Shown in pieces: positions 11,262-22,561 of a DNA stretch of 64,000 bases (position 1 is the stretch's first letter; every line of letters starts with the position of its first letter). Source of the DNA: Toxonevra muliebris (lineage: Eukaryota > Arthropoda > Insecta > Diptera > Pallopteridae); NCBI GenBank assembly GCA_963691655.1, contig OY829330.1:3472001-3536000 (forward strand), in the 5' to 3' direction. The position numbers and the translations under genes are program-made. The notes beneath the pieces are model-generated. The model had not been told where the DNA came from, ran no database searches, and saw nothing but the letters and a program-made list of their open reading frames with translations.

Positions 11262-11570
11262 AAAAAAAAAAGCGAGAAAGAAACCGTCGAACACCTACTA
11301 TGTAAGTGTCCGGCCCTTGCAAAAACCAGACTTCGCCTGCTGGGTAAACCGGTTTTCAACGACTTGGAAGATCTCTCCACAGTAGATTTCAACGAACATA
11401 TCATGTTTTTATACAAAACAGAATGGATTTAACCCCTCGGATAAATCCCTATCCGAAATGAAACATCCAATGTACCAAGGTTTTGTGGTATCAAAATGGC
11501 ACTAACGTGTTAATAAGACCGAAGCTTTAGCGTTTTGCATTCGGTCACCACCCTTACCAACCAACCAACC
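11262..11570 (+). mobile_element. 5'-truncated LINE 3' end with target-site duplications
   Basis: The plus strand reads ETVEHLLCKCPALAKTRL, the C-terminal cysteine knuckle of an R1/LOA-type ORF2, ending in a stop near 11431. A 3' UTR follows and finishes in a CCAACCAACCAACC tail. It is bounded by identical 11-12-base direct repeats (C)AGTAAAAAGTA at 11250-11261 and 11570-11581. The insertion splits the minus-strand LINE B copy 2 between ORF1 and its endonuclease. It is a textbook 5'-truncated target-primed insertion. Confidence 0.88.
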
Positions 11571-11581
11571 AGTAAAAAGTA
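11570..11581. repeat. Right target-site duplication of truncated LINE
   Basis: CAGTAAAAAGTA, directly after the CCAA-repeat tail. Partner of 11250-11261. Confidence 0.85.
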
Positions 11582-11589
11582 CAAGTAAT

Positions 11590-12360
11590 ATCACATTTAT
11601 ATATATATAGAAAAGATTTTTAAAAAATAATTAATATGTTATAGAAATAAAGAATAAATATATTAATAATTAGATAATAAATTAATAGTTTGCTTTTGCA
11701 TTTGCAGATCTTGTTAGTAGATGAAAACAATATGGTATCAGCAATGTTTATCACTTCGTAGTTGTTTTTGCTGCTATGTTTGATATTATTATTGTTCATT
11801 ACAATTTTTAAGGTCTCTATCGTTAAAACTATTAGATTTAGAATTCTGATCTGTACGAAAGTGAGTAATATGCTCGGGTTGCTGAAACGATTCAAGGCAA
11901 ACATCGTATTGCTGCTTTGAGCAATTCGTAGTTCGCTTTGGTTAAGCATTCATTAAAAAAATATTGGTTCGTCTGACTCAAATCCCGCAAGCATGAAGTT
12001 TTTGTCAGCCGGTGACATTAATTTTATAATAATTGTGGAGTCAATTTTAGTGATTATGTTATTGTTGTTTAAATTATTATTTAGTCGGAAAATGTTTTTA
12101 ATACTAGGAGGTGTAATATTTATATTAGTGCATATTGTCTGAAAGATTGTATATACATAAGTTTTGATTGCTGAATATGCTGATATCAGTTACTGCCGAT
12201 TCCAGGAGTGCAACTCGTTTAGTAATGGTGTTTAGTTCACTTTTAATGCAGCTAATTTCATTCAGTATCTTCTTCTGCGATTCTTCAATTTTAGCCGCAA
12301 TGATGTCATTTTGCTTGGCAAAATGCGTTTATGAGCTTGGTTCTTCAGTATTTTAGTATT
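11590..12360 (-). pseudogene. LINE B ORF1 (coiled-coil) remnant
   Basis: On the minus strand, 12345-12165 reads as a heptad-rich helix (KIEESQKKILNEISCIKSEL, then VALLESAVTDI). This is the usual trimerising coiled coil upstream of the RNA-binding domain in LINE ORF1 proteins. Downstream, IITKIDSTIIIKLMSPADK near 12060-12005 resembles the following RNA-binding segment, and 11949-11620 continues open in another frame without a clear motif. A TAG lies upstream of the coil and stops lie between the blocks. The assignment to LINE B rests on position and strand; the exact residues are not diagnostic of a clade. Confidence 0.5.
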
Positions 12361-12373
12361 AAAATTTTTTTTA

Positions 12374-13657
12374 TTGGGAGTATGAATGTATAAACTCGTA
12401 ATTGTGACTAACTTCATATCTATCATACGCGCCATTTTTTTGACATTGACAGCTATTCTATCTCGAAGAGCGCCAAAAATACTATAAGAATTGATCGGTC
12501 AAATAATTTTCATAATTTTACAAAAGTGTTTTACTATAGCTGAAAATGTCGAATTTCGTGCTAACAAAACAACATTTGCTGGAAGTTTTAATTTGCTTCT
12601 TCCATTTAAAGAAAAACGCGACTAAAGCACATCGTTTACTCACTGAAGCTTATCCTGACTGTGCTATAGACGTTAGAATGTGCCAGGTGTGGTATGCCCG
12701 TTTCAAAAGTGGTGATTTTGATGTTGAAGACAGGGAACGTTCAGTCGGCCCGAAAAAGTTTGAAGATGAAGAATTGAAGGCATTACTCGAAGAAGATTCA
12801 TGTCAAACGCAACAAGAACATGCAGAATCTTTAGGAGTTTATCAATCAACAATTTCTAAAAGATTAAAAGCATTGGGAATGATTCAAAAGCAAGGAAATT
12901 GGGTGCCGTACGATTGAAGCCGAGAGACATCGAACGACTATTTTTCACATGTGAACTGCTGATTGAACGACAGAAAAGAAAGGGTTTTCTGCATCGTATT
13001 GTGACTGGCGATGAAAAGTGGATACGTTACGATAACCCAAAGCGTAAAAAATCATGGGGACCGCCCGGACATGCATTAACATCAACAGCAAAGCCGAACA
13101 TCCATGGATCCAAGCTCATGCTGTGTATATGGTGGGATATGAAAGGTGTCGTGTATTACGAGCTGTTGAAACCGAACGAAACGATCACTGGCGACCGCAA
13201 CCGACTACAATTGATGCGTTTGAGCCGAGCATTAAAGGATGAGAGGCCAGAATATGAGAATAGACACGACGAAGTTATTCTTCAGCACGACAATGCTCGG
13301 CCGCATGTTGCAAGGCAAGTAAAAACATACTTGGAAACGCTGAAATGGGAAGTGCTACCCCACCCGCCGAATTCTCCAGACATTGCTCCTTCTGATTACC
13401 ACTTGTTCCGATCGATGACACATGGTCTGGCTGAACAGCACTTCCGTTCTTTCGAAGAACTCATAAAATGGGTCGATTCGTGGCCTCAAAAGATGAGGAG
13501 TTCTTTCGACGCGGAATCCGTATGCTACCAGAAAGATGGGAAAAGGTTGTGGCTAACGATGGACAATACTTTAAAGAATAAATTTATAATCACTTTTTCA
13601 CAATAAATGTCCAAATTACGAAAAAAAAAATACGAGTTTATACATTCATACTCCCAA
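12374..13657 (+). mobile_element. mariner-like element, full length with intact TIRs
   Basis: Terminal inverted repeats of at least 27 bases start TTGGGAGTATGAATG at 12374 and end at 13657. Each abuts a TA (12372-12373 and 13658-13659). The length of 1284 bp is exactly that of a complete mariner. The TIRs appear nearly identical to one another, which points to a fairly young insertion despite frameshifts in the gene. The right end lies directly against a foldback repeat (13659-14673), which it probably entered. Confidence 0.95.
12546..13581 (+). pseudogene. mariner transposase, two frameshifts
   Basis: The frame opens at ATG 12546 (MSNFVLTKQHLLEVLICFF), with two helix-turn-helix regions (second: QSTISKRLKALGMIQKQGNW). 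Near 12912 one base is gained or lost: WVPYD hits TGA, while LKPRDIERLFFTC continues in the next frame. The catalytic domain keeps all three mariner acidic positions: TGDEKWIRYDN (D1), LQHDNARPH (D2) and PNSPDIAPSDYHLF (D3, D34D spacing). A second shift near 13484 moves the C terminus into another frame, where it reads EFFRRGIRMLPERWEKVV and ends at TAA 13579-13581. An intact protein would be about 345 aa. It is inactive as it stands. Confidence 0.93.
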
Positions 13658-13658
13658 T

Positions 13659-14673
13659 ACTATTATTTTAATATGTTGTAAGTAAAAATGAAACAAAAGT
13701 TTTGTCGTTTTGAGTTTTTCAGTTTAAAAATTCATTTTTGAAAGATGCTGAGAGAAAAACTGTTTCTACAAAATATAAACGATGTTAGTCGACTAAACCA
13801 GATGCCTCCATTGACAAACTTGCATCCTCCAAATTTTAATTTCGACCTCCTCTTTCCGATTGGTGGTCTTCGTCACTCATCAACAGACGAATACCTACGG
13901 ATATGAAACCTAATTTACGTCTTTAACTGTGCTATAAGGAATATGTCAATCAATACTAGAACTTAAAACCTCGTAAAACACTTTTTGAAAAGTTATGTAA
14001 AAATTGCTTTCTTCATTTTTTGAAAGTAAAAACTACGAATTTTTCAACAAGCTGCCACATACTTATTAAAAGTTGAAATAATCCAAACGCACAACACTCT
14101 GAAAATGTACCATTATTCACCTAAATCCGATACGACCACTTTACACAACGGAATTCTGAAGAATAAACAAAAAATAAAATACCAGTATATACGTTCTCGC
14201 GCTACCTTGCTATTCAGTCCTAACAAGAAAAACTTTACCGTTGCCGTGACAAGTCTTGACCTTTTTTGAAGAACAATAGTTGAAAATAGGGGATTTAACT
14301 ATTTAAAATAAGAAATTGTAGTGGTCATTAAAATTTGCGACAGGAAATTTTTTGATTTATGTCGTGCTAGAATAATTTTTCAGACCACTGTTTGTCGTGA
14401 GCTAGATTTGTATTTCTATTGTAACATTTTTCATTTGGTTTCTTTTATCCAAAATAAATTAAATTTTTTACCTAAAAATGATAGTGTTGAAGAAAGCTAA
14501 TAATATTTTTATTCCTAGAACACTAATGATAGTCGATTCGACTAACATCGTTTATATTTTGTAGCACAGTTTTTCTCCCAGTATCTTTTAAAAATGAATT
14601 TTTAAGCTGAAAAACTTAAAACGGCAACACTTATGTTTTATTATTACTCACAACATATTAAAATAATAGTATA
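13659..14673. repeat. Foldback/MITE-like element with ~140-bp inverted arms
   Basis: The left arm (about 13659-13800) and right arm (about 14524-14673) are reverse complements at high identity. Both contain AAATATAAACGATGTTAGTC-type sequence at their inner edge and TATTTTAATATGTTG near the outer edge. About 720 bases of non-coding DNA lie between. No transposase is present. The mariner abuts the left arm's outer end. Confidence 0.75.
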
Positions 14674-15640
14674 TAAAACATTTGTTGACAATTGATGTCT
14701 AAGAACCGAAAAAATTAGATTTAAGTATTCTAGGATTAAAAAAATAAAATAAAATTAAATTCATAATTAAATTAAATAAATTTTTCAATTCCTAAATGTA
14801 TCCATACGTCACTTGCGCAAAAAGAATTCATATAATATACATAATTGTCGGTGCCGTAATTCCCTCCTAGCCACAGTTATTTTCTTTTTTTTCTTAAGGT
14901 GAGAAATAGTTTAAAGAACGCATTCCTGAAGAAATAAATTCTTAGTTATTAATATCTATTTTGTTCGTATTTTTTGTTTGTTTGTGGTGTTGTTTTTGAC
15001 ACCGGAGTATAGACGAAAAGTTAATGAACAAAAACCCCAGAAAGTTGACAAATGTTGTTCTTAAAGGTACCATATATACAAATTTTGGCTTTACTTCAAT
15101 TACTTATTTTCACTCACAGAATAGTTAATTTCAGATTCTTAAATTAGAACAATTTTGGTTAGAAATATTGTAAAATGTAAGAGATGTATAATTACATCCT
15201 GCTATAATCATTAAAATAAAATTGTGCATAATAACACAATATTGCTCATAATTTTTATGTTCCACAATATCATTTTCAATAGAAAAATGTTCCCTACATT
15301 CCGCACTTACAAGTGTACAATGTTTACTCTCAGATTTGTCGCGACCAATAATTCATGTTAATCACTTGAGATCACAGCGCAGACTGATGTAAAAAGTATT
15401 AAATACCAAATATTTCTTTACTATAAATCAAATGCACAAATAAATTAATTATGTAAATTATGTTGTATGTTACTCAGCGAAAACAGTATGAAGCAAATAC
15501 AGAAATTAAATGTCAAAAGTGGTGCTACACAATTTCTGACGTATTGCTGCATGTGTTTGAGATTATGAGATTACGTGGCAATTCCAAAAGAGAATTGGGA
15601 ATAACTGCAACAGAAGAATTGAAGCGTGGAACAGGGATCT
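14674..15640. other. AT-rich non-coding stretch
   Basis: No convincing gene. A short open frame at 15460-15669 has no recognisable motif and ends inside a dispersed repeat. Confidence 0.45.
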
Positions 15641-15785
15641 TACTTGTGAAAATGCATCTACCTTCTTAATTCTTTTACCACATTGTAGTCGATGACTGCG
15701 GCAATTATCGCAGCCAATGTGTTTGCCTTCATAAGAATACATGCGATCTAAGTGTTAACAATTCTCGCAATGTTACTACCGCATT
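15641..15785. repeat. Dispersed repeats shared with ~49940 and ~47090
   Basis: 15641-15676 (CTTACTTGTGAAAATGCATC and onward) matches 49938-49975, the right end of a MITE. 15690-15785 (GACTGCGGCAATTATCGCAG, then AATGTGTTTGCCTTCATAAG) matches 47085-47195 in the same orientation with moderate divergence. These are probably pieces of two small non-autonomous elements. Confidence 0.6.
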
Positions 15786-16731
15786 TATTGTGTTCGATGC
15801 ATTAAGATGTCACCACAGGCAAATTTTAGTTTGTAAACTCTCGCCTCTATCATATTTGTAAATGGTATAAAACAATAATCTGCCGACGATATCTTCAGTA
15901 TTAATTTCCTGTCAAGTGAAAAAAGTTGGTCAAAAAAATAATTGCTATTTTCACATAAAAGTGTTTTTTTTTTTTTAAACCCGAGAAAAGTTATAATTTC
16001 ACGATTTTTTATGCTTTTTTCGTTCACCCAGAGGAAAAATATATAACAATTAAAAATCTTTTGGTTTTTTAGTTTCAGTCAAAAATTACGAGGTGGATCT
16101 TTCCCGCCGATTAAAGACTCCAGCATGGTACTAGCTAACATATTTACACTAAATTTCAGTACTGTACTGTGGATGTTTTTGGAGATATACCCAAAAAAGC
16201 CTATGATGTATCTATGGGAGATGCCACGCTCACTTCTCCAAACGACTTTATGAATAGCCCATTTTAAACCTGTCGACAAAGCAAATATATTCAGCAAATA
16301 TCAAGAAGATTGGTTAACCCATTAAACGATTTTATACATAAAGATATACCTTGAAGTTAAAAAGGGTTCAATTCTTTTTCCTTTCTAATTCAGGACATTC
16401 CCTTAAAATGATAAAAGTCTTCATAAAGTACGAATCTATAGCCTACTCACACGGAGCCCAAATTAAACAATTTCGGCACTCTATTTCAATTTGAAATTGA
16501 ACTCATTAATACGGAGTTTTTGCTCTTCTTACACAATTCCATTTGACAGTTATTGTTTACAAAATGCATAATAAAAGTGAAATTATTAAAAATGTTTTTA
16601 ATATTAATGATAATATGGCGAGAATTTTACGAAATAAATTATAAATGAAGAATATAGTGGAATTGCTAAACCAGCAGCTGTTGCTTTTAACCGTTGCAAC
16701 CTTCAGTACAATTGACTTGGGGAAAAGGTAC
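15786..16731. other. Non-coding stretch left of the Bel/Pao element
   Basis: AT-rich, with no domain seen in any frame. A short palindrome, TCAATTTGAAATTGA, lies near 16486-16500. Several minus-strand open frames of 70-80 codons here look like chance. Confidence 0.4.
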
Positions 16732-16912
16732 TGATGCGGATAAATAACTTTTCTTAAGCGGATGTGTATTTTCTTTAGCGAAATAGCGAAAGCAAAAAAG
16801 ACACCGATGCGTTTATTTTAATTGTTCCTTTATTACAAAAAAAAAAGATGAGCAAATGTCAAAATAAAGAATGAAAAGAACAGAACGAAACTTTACGAAC
16901 ACAGTGGAGCCG
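16732..16912 (-). repeat. 3' LTR (or LTR fragment) of Bel/Pao element
   Basis: Direct-repeat partner of 21312-21472 with small indels. The outer edge in element sense ends CCGCATCA. Homology may run a few bases further (GTGGAGCC), so the inner edge is approximate. Confidence 0.65.
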
Positions 16913-17074
16913 CCTTGAACGGCTAGACGTTCAAAATTAGAAAAATAGATAAATTAAATTTTACAGGTAGTCATAAAGACGCTATAACAATGTAAATGTA
17001 ATGCTTGACTGTACAAAGTAATTACGATTTAAATTAAGAATTTCAAATTTTACATAGAGTAGATCAGCTATCGT

Positions 17075-19970
17075 TGGCAAAAGTGATAGTTTCGCAACAG
17101 GTCGCAAAAGCTCTCTTTCAAAGGTTTTCGGACTTGACCATCCGTTCCTGGGTGACATTGTATTATTCGGCTAAGCTTCCATTTAGAGGGGGGGGGGGGA
17201 CGTTATCGTCGTGAATGACTTCAACGTCATATTCTTTCAGGTTGGATGTAGGGCGAAACCATTTCGTTCGACGCTAAAGATTGCAGAGATATTCAGGGAG
17301 ATTGCAGGGAATTCATCAGCGTTTGCTGAATACCTGCAGAGTGGTCTAGAGTTGACACAAGCTTCCACTTCAGTGAGCAAAGTAGCAAATTCTTCGAGGT
17401 CAGAAATGTAGAGCCTAAAGCGTGCTTTAAGTGATATTTAACGCGTTTTACGCCAGCCTCCTAATAGCCACCCATGTGTGGGGCGCTGGAGGGATTGAAG
17501 TGCCATGTAATATGAGCGTCAGCAAGGTATGCTGAAACATTTTTGTCATTCATACAGCATTAATAGAACATGCGTATTTCTCTTGCAACGCCAACAAAAT
17601 TTGTGCCATGATATATCTTTCATACAAAATTGCATGAAATGAGTACCCAAAGGCGTCATTGAAGTATCGTTTGCATTAGTTGCGGCCTAGCGTGGAGTGT
17701 TGAGACTTATATACCAGCAATGATGACCCTTGCGAGCGGAGAATTCTTTTGCAATTCTTTTATTTGGCCACTCACACGAAGAATACCATCGCTATCCAGA
17801 ATTGGTCTAAGCCGCAGCAAACTATTTCGTAGCGATTTCGCTTTATTCAATCTGCAATTATAAATTTCTTTTGCGAATGCGTTAGTTTGTGAATATCTTA
17901 CCACAGCAATTTCTCCATCACGGATCTCTCTACCAGCAAGTGGACCAGTAACACGTTCATTAGCGTTGCCTCGCAAATTATTTCCAAAGCGAATGGTTTA
18001 TGCAACAATTCATTTAGTTTAGCATACGAATGATATTTGCTGAGGAGGTCCCACTCTTCTATAGTTAGCGTGACATACGATGTGGTCTTGCTCGCTGGCA
18101 CCTCAAGGTCTGTTGTATGCGGTGGGATCTGATGATGCCACTCACAATCGATGTTTCGTGACCAATGTGGGCCATGCCACCACTTTCACCACCATGTGAA
18201 AGAAGTTGAGAAGGAGCAATGTCTCGAGAGGCACTATCAGCGAGATTGTGCTCCGAGAGTAGATGTCCCCAACATTTAGGCGTTAAGACTTCTTGCACAC
18301 TCGCGGCGCGGTTGGAAACTAAGGTCGACCATAGACTCGGATAGCCTCTAATTGATGATAATTGTGAGAGCTCTTGCCGATGAACTAGCCACTGCTTGCC
18401 ACTTCGGAGGGTACTGCTTCATCCCAGTCTACGTTGGAGCGCCAGATTTCCTGTAGCCATATTATAGACGGTATGGTGCATGTTTCGATCAAACCAAGCG
18501 GGTCAAATATCATACTTAAAGCGGACAGAAAAACTCGTTTCGTTAGAATTTGAGGCAGCGCCCTTAGATTTACTGAGATTGATAGAGAATCGCCGTTGGT
18601 GTTCCAGATGATACCCAGCTTGCGAACTTCATCACTGTTAGCTAGAAGATGTGAAATTCGTTTAGATGCGTGTGGTATATTCACCTTGATTTCGGAGCAA
18701 TTCGTTGCCCACGTGCGTAGCTGGAAACCACCTTTAGAAAGAATATCGGAGACGCCTCGTTGTAGTGCTTGAAGTTTTTCAACAGAAGACGAACCCGTGA
18801 GTAAATCATCCATGTAAAAATCGCATGTGATGACTGACGCGGCTTCCGCATGCATCTGGCCGGCGTCATAACGATTTGGTGCAGAGATTTGACAGGTGAA
18901 AAGCAGCTGCAACGCCATATATGACACGCAACATACAATAGTCTTGTATTGGATCAGCAGTAGTAAACCGCCATACTATGCGTTGGTAGTCAGCATCTTC
19001 TGCGGATATGTGTACCGGCAGGTGGTACATCTTTTCTATGTCAGCAGTTATGGCGTAGCGATGCATTCTGAAGCGTGATAGTATGGCGAAAAGGTCTTGC
19101 TGCAGCTGCGGACCTACTAGTAAAGCGTCGTTAAGCGAATATTCAGTGGATGTCTTCATCGATGCATTAAACACCACTCGAAGTTTGGTGGTGGAACTCG
19201 TGTCCTTTACCACCGCGTGACGTTGCGTTTTGGTGAAGTAAAATTCTTCTTATGTTGTAAGACGTGTCTTTGGTGGAAACACTTCCAACTCTCAAAATTT
19301 GCTTACCATTCTAATGAGCTGTATGTCACAATGTAGCGTTGATACAGCAGTGACTGGCCTTGATGACTTCGACGAGTTTCCGAAGAGCAACCACTCGAAC
19401 ACGGTGTTTTGGGCCATTGGAGTACCAGGAGGACCCTTGTGAAACCCAGCTACGAGAAATTTGTGCATCTCATCCATGCCAATAAGGATGTCGATTGGAG
19501 CAGGTTTAGCATAGTACGGATCAGCCAGCAAAAGTTCATGCAGATGCGGCCAGGCAAACATCTGAACGTTGGCGGTGGGAAGATCATTCGTTATTTTTCC
19601 AGTAAAACGAATGCATTGATATGAAAATGCTGATCCGATGCTCATGGTGATAGAGATAGTGCGGTTTCAACCTTTACCTTGCCTGCTTATAAAGAGCCGA
19701 TACCGGTAACATTTGCAGATCATGGTTTCCTAGGCAGATGAAGGCGTTGAATGTAAGCCTCAGTTACGAATGAAGAACGTCAGACGTTGTTGAACAACAC
19801 TCGGACAGGCTGCCAGCGTCCGGCATGGTCCTGCATACGAATTTCAGCGGTAGCCAATAAAATGACGCGGTCAGCATCAACATGATGAATTGCGGTATTT
19901 TTAGCGGTTGCTACGGACGATTCTGTGTTAGTGAAAGCAGATAGCACTGCGGCAATGCTCATAGGCGTGG
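17075..19970 (-). pseudogene. Bel/Pao pol remnant (protease, RT, RNase H region, integrase)
   Basis: In element order on the minus strand: a retropepsin/DUF1758-type protease region at 19962-19292 (DILIGMDEMHKFLVAG, then NTVFEWLLFGN); RT at 19213-18385 (LRVVFNASMKTSTEYSLND, ITADIEKMYH motif A, DFYMDDLLTG as the YMDD catalytic box, then the connection VFLSALSMIFDPLGL); an RNase H/linker trace at 18298-18065 (HNLADSASRD); and the integrase zinc-binding region at 17976-17707. Core pieces follow near 17560-17290 (PSSAPHMGG, VEACVNSRPL), then the C terminus at about 17270-17075 (RRTKWFRPTSNLKEYD, IQCHPGTDGQVRK). Stops, frame jumps and a 12-base poly-C tract at the PPLKWKL motif disable it. Confidence 0.88.
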
Positions 19971-21186
19971 CAGGAATTATTCCTTTTTGATAATGAAATT
20001 GTTCATTGCAAAATTGTTGACCAGCAGCACCCTGTGGTGCAGCGTATCAATCGATGGGAAAATTACTAGCAACACAATTAGCAGCTGCGTAGCGTTGCGG
20101 TCACAATTTGTAGTGAAAGACGCTGAATGAACATTCAACTGTGCAGAAGTGCTATTTTCTGAGCTGACATGCAGGAGCGTGTGGTGACGGCGTTGACAAA
20201 TGCGGCATGATGACGTGCTATGGCACTTCGACTGAAAGTGTCCTTTGCTCAAGCAGTTGAGGCATGCATCATGTTTCTTGATTGCGGCTAATCTAGCAGC
20301 TGCATCTAATTGACTGAAACTCGGACAGACATATATTTTGTGGTTCAAATTACAATAGAAACATATAAAACCAGAATTTGTTGATGTTTTGAAAGGTGAG
20401 CTCTGATGTTCACCAACCGCGTGAAGTACGTTTGTGGTAGTAGGTGCAGTGGTTGCTGGTAGCATTTCCAGCGAGCGTTTTCGAGTTTGTAAAAACTCTC
20501 TTAAGTCTTCAAATGTTGGCAATTTATCGTTGATCGGAGACAGCTCCCACTGTTTGCGAGTTTCGTATGCTAGTTTTGATACGGTCATGTATACCAGCCA
20601 ATCGTCCCAGAGGTCTAACGGCCGCCCTAACGCACGTAAAGAACTTGCGTGCTGCAAAGTCGAATTTAACACGCCTTTGATTGCCTTACCAGTGTCTTTA
20701 GTAACATTTTCGATGGAAAATAGAGCTTTCAGGCAAGTATCCACCATGACTCGCATGACCTTGCAGTTAATAAGTCCCATGCCTCACTGTAGTTGACATC
20801 GCAAACCGCTAAGCTACTGATCAGCTGTAGCGCTTCATGTTTTAGGCAATTTCGAAGGTAATGCAATTTCTGTCCGTCCGAAAGATGAGTGTTTAGATGC
20901 AAGAGAGATTGGAACGCATTTGAAATTAGACTTTGAAATTAAACTTTGCAGTGGTATACCACTCCTCAGCCTGTATACGCGACTGTTCTTGAACTGCAGC
21001 ATATGCGTCTCCACACGAGACTTCTACCTCTTGTTGGGCTTCACAGAAGCGCACCCATTGCTCGTCGAGTAATTGGGCATACGTGTCGATGGCTTCAATG
21101 TCCAATGAAAGCGTATAACCTTTGCTCGTTTGCAAATAACGCTTTATGGCATTTAATGCCGAATCGTGGACTTTAACTTTAGTCAT
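19971..21186 (-). pseudogene. Bel/Pao gag remnant with CCHC fingers
   Basis: The minus-strand gag begins with MTKVKVHDSALNAIKRYLQT at 21186 and, after a break near 20920-20780, continues to 19977. The central part (LGRPLDLWDDWLVYMTVSKL) is typical of Bel/Pao capsid. Cysteine-rich knuckles follow: CFYCNLNHKIYVCPSF, CLNCLSKGHFQSKC and CRICQRRHHTLLH. These would package genomic RNA. Frameshifts separate the N terminus from the capsid. Confidence 0.85.
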
Positions 21187-21311
21187 TGTGCATTGTGGGC
21201 TTTATGAAATTAAATATTACAATATATTGAACATTTTGTTGGTAATTTGTGAGGACCGATTCTTTATTTAATTTAAGCAAATAAGGCACGATCCTGCTTG
21301 AAGGACCAGAA

Positions 21312-21472
21312 TGATGCGGTTAAATAAATTCTTTAGTGAAATAGCGAGAATAAAAAAGACGCCGATGCGTTTAGTTTAATTGTTCCTTTATTACAAAAAA
21401 AATGTGCAAATGTCAAAATAAAGAATGAAAAGAACTGAACGAAACTTTACAAACACAGTGGAGCCAGATTGG
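21312..21472 (-). repeat. 5' LTR (or LTR fragment) of Bel/Pao element
   Basis: Partner of 16732-16912. The primer-binding-site-like TGGTCC follows three bases downstream in element sense. The upstream part may be truncated near 21472. Confidence 0.65.
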
Positions 21473-22219
21473 CGCGAATATGTACAAATGCACATTCATT
21501 GTAATAAAATGTAATACGCATTCTGCCCTTTTAGACAACACACTTCTTTCGTTGTACTTTCTTTTCTCCATTTGAAGTACATAAAATTGTTTACATTTGA
21601 CAGTACTTTTTCTGATATGTTTTTCATAGATTTTTCTTTGAAATGTTATCGACTGAGTTGTACTCCCCCATACGGGTAGGCACCTTGTCGTGGTGTGGGG
21701 GCTTAAGCTGCAGTGATTCGACGGGCTATACTGACCGGGGGCAGCCTTAGGTTGTCCCCCTGATAGGGGTACCCATGTTAGGCAGGCCAGCTGATGAGCA
21801 ATGAACCAGTTCTACCCAGTGTGCGTCTGTTTTCTCTAGGTGAGGGGCGGAAAGGGAGCGTGTCTTCAGGCCAGCTTTGGGCAGGCAGGAAGCCGTGGTG
21901 ACAGGGATCGGAGAGGATCGCGGCATTGGATCCCAGCTTTCGAACCTACGCATCGACACCGCAACCGATGATGATTTGTTATCGCAGGTTAGCAACGTCG
22001 ATGACATTCGTTCGGAAGTTGAGATGCAGTTGCTCAGTGATTCTCCCCGGTCTCCGGATGCGGCTTTATCGCCAGGGAAGGACGCAAGGATGGTTGTAAG
22101 CCGATAGCAACGGGCCAAAAATGGCTGCAAGCGCTCGGCTTACCTTCGAAAAATAAGGGCAAAATGTCCTTTTTCCTTCACAAAAAGGGAGAAATATCTC
22201 ATTAAGAAGCACGAGAAGG

Positions 22220-22561
22220 TTGTGGCAGAATAACGCCACTTCCTCCTCGTGCCAAAAGGAGAAGCCAACGGACCAGGCCACAGGTGGAAGCGTTAGCATG
22301 CCGGTTCCGGATCAGGAATCCATACTGAGACTTATTGGGCGTCAAAACCAGACGCTTAGCACATCGGAGTGGCAGGTTGTCTCTATAACTCCCTGCAAAA
22401 ATGAAGTGGGTAGTGACGCAATGATCGCAGTAGATCAGGCGTCATTTACCGAACTAAGGAGCTACGAGGGCAGCATCAGGTTCGGGTTAGGCACCCTAAA
22501 GGTACGTGTTCCTGTTGGGTCACAAACCAACATAAAAGAACCTGGAAGTGGTGCAAATTAA
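22220..22561 (+). pseudogene. LINE C ORF1 C-terminal remnant
   Basis: The open frame contains DQESILRLIGRQNQTLSTSE, then EWQVVSITPCKNEVG, AMIAVDQASFTELRS and FGLGTLKVRV. This follows the pattern of the C-terminal part of LOA-type ORF1 (compare LINE A: LVVLMDQASVDVLG...FFGVVTFRI). The N-terminal part, near 21877-22107, lies in the same frame upstream but after a stop. Its stop codon (22559-22561) lies at the start of the endonuclease sequence, so ORF1 and ORF2 abut. Confidence 0.6.

Larger units (their letters stand above)
9206..12360 (-). mobile_element. LINE B copy 2 (Jockey-type), longer, ending at the nested LINE tail
   Basis: Read on the minus strand from about 12360 this has a coiled-coil ORF1, an endonuclease, the start of RT, the same nested LOA-type 3' end as copy 1 (about 9742-9206) and then its AACCT tail, where it stops. 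Unlike copy 1, no Jockey sequence follows the nested tail. It is therefore either a retrocopy of a chimeric transcript that ended at the nested 3' UTR, or one arm of an inverted duplication whose breakpoint happens to lie there. It is interrupted by a plus-strand LINE tail at 11262-11570. Confidence 0.75.
16732..21472 (-). mobile_element. Bel/Pao LTR retrotransposon, decayed
   Basis: A minus-strand gag-pol order (gag right, integrase left) lies between short direct repeats at 16732-16912 and 21312-21472. Both repeats start TGATGCGG on the plus strand and share an AATTGTTCCTTTATTAC core. Just inside the right repeat, in element sense, comes TGGTCCTTCAAGCAGGATC, beginning TGG like a tRNA primer-binding site. 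The length of 4.7 kb is short for Bel/Pao because integrase and RT have lost segments. It is inactive. Confidence 0.85.

Noticed and set aside
15785..16297. Two minus-strand open frames of 72-80 codons
   Set aside because: No motif, AT-rich composition, no conserved partner. Consistent with chance.
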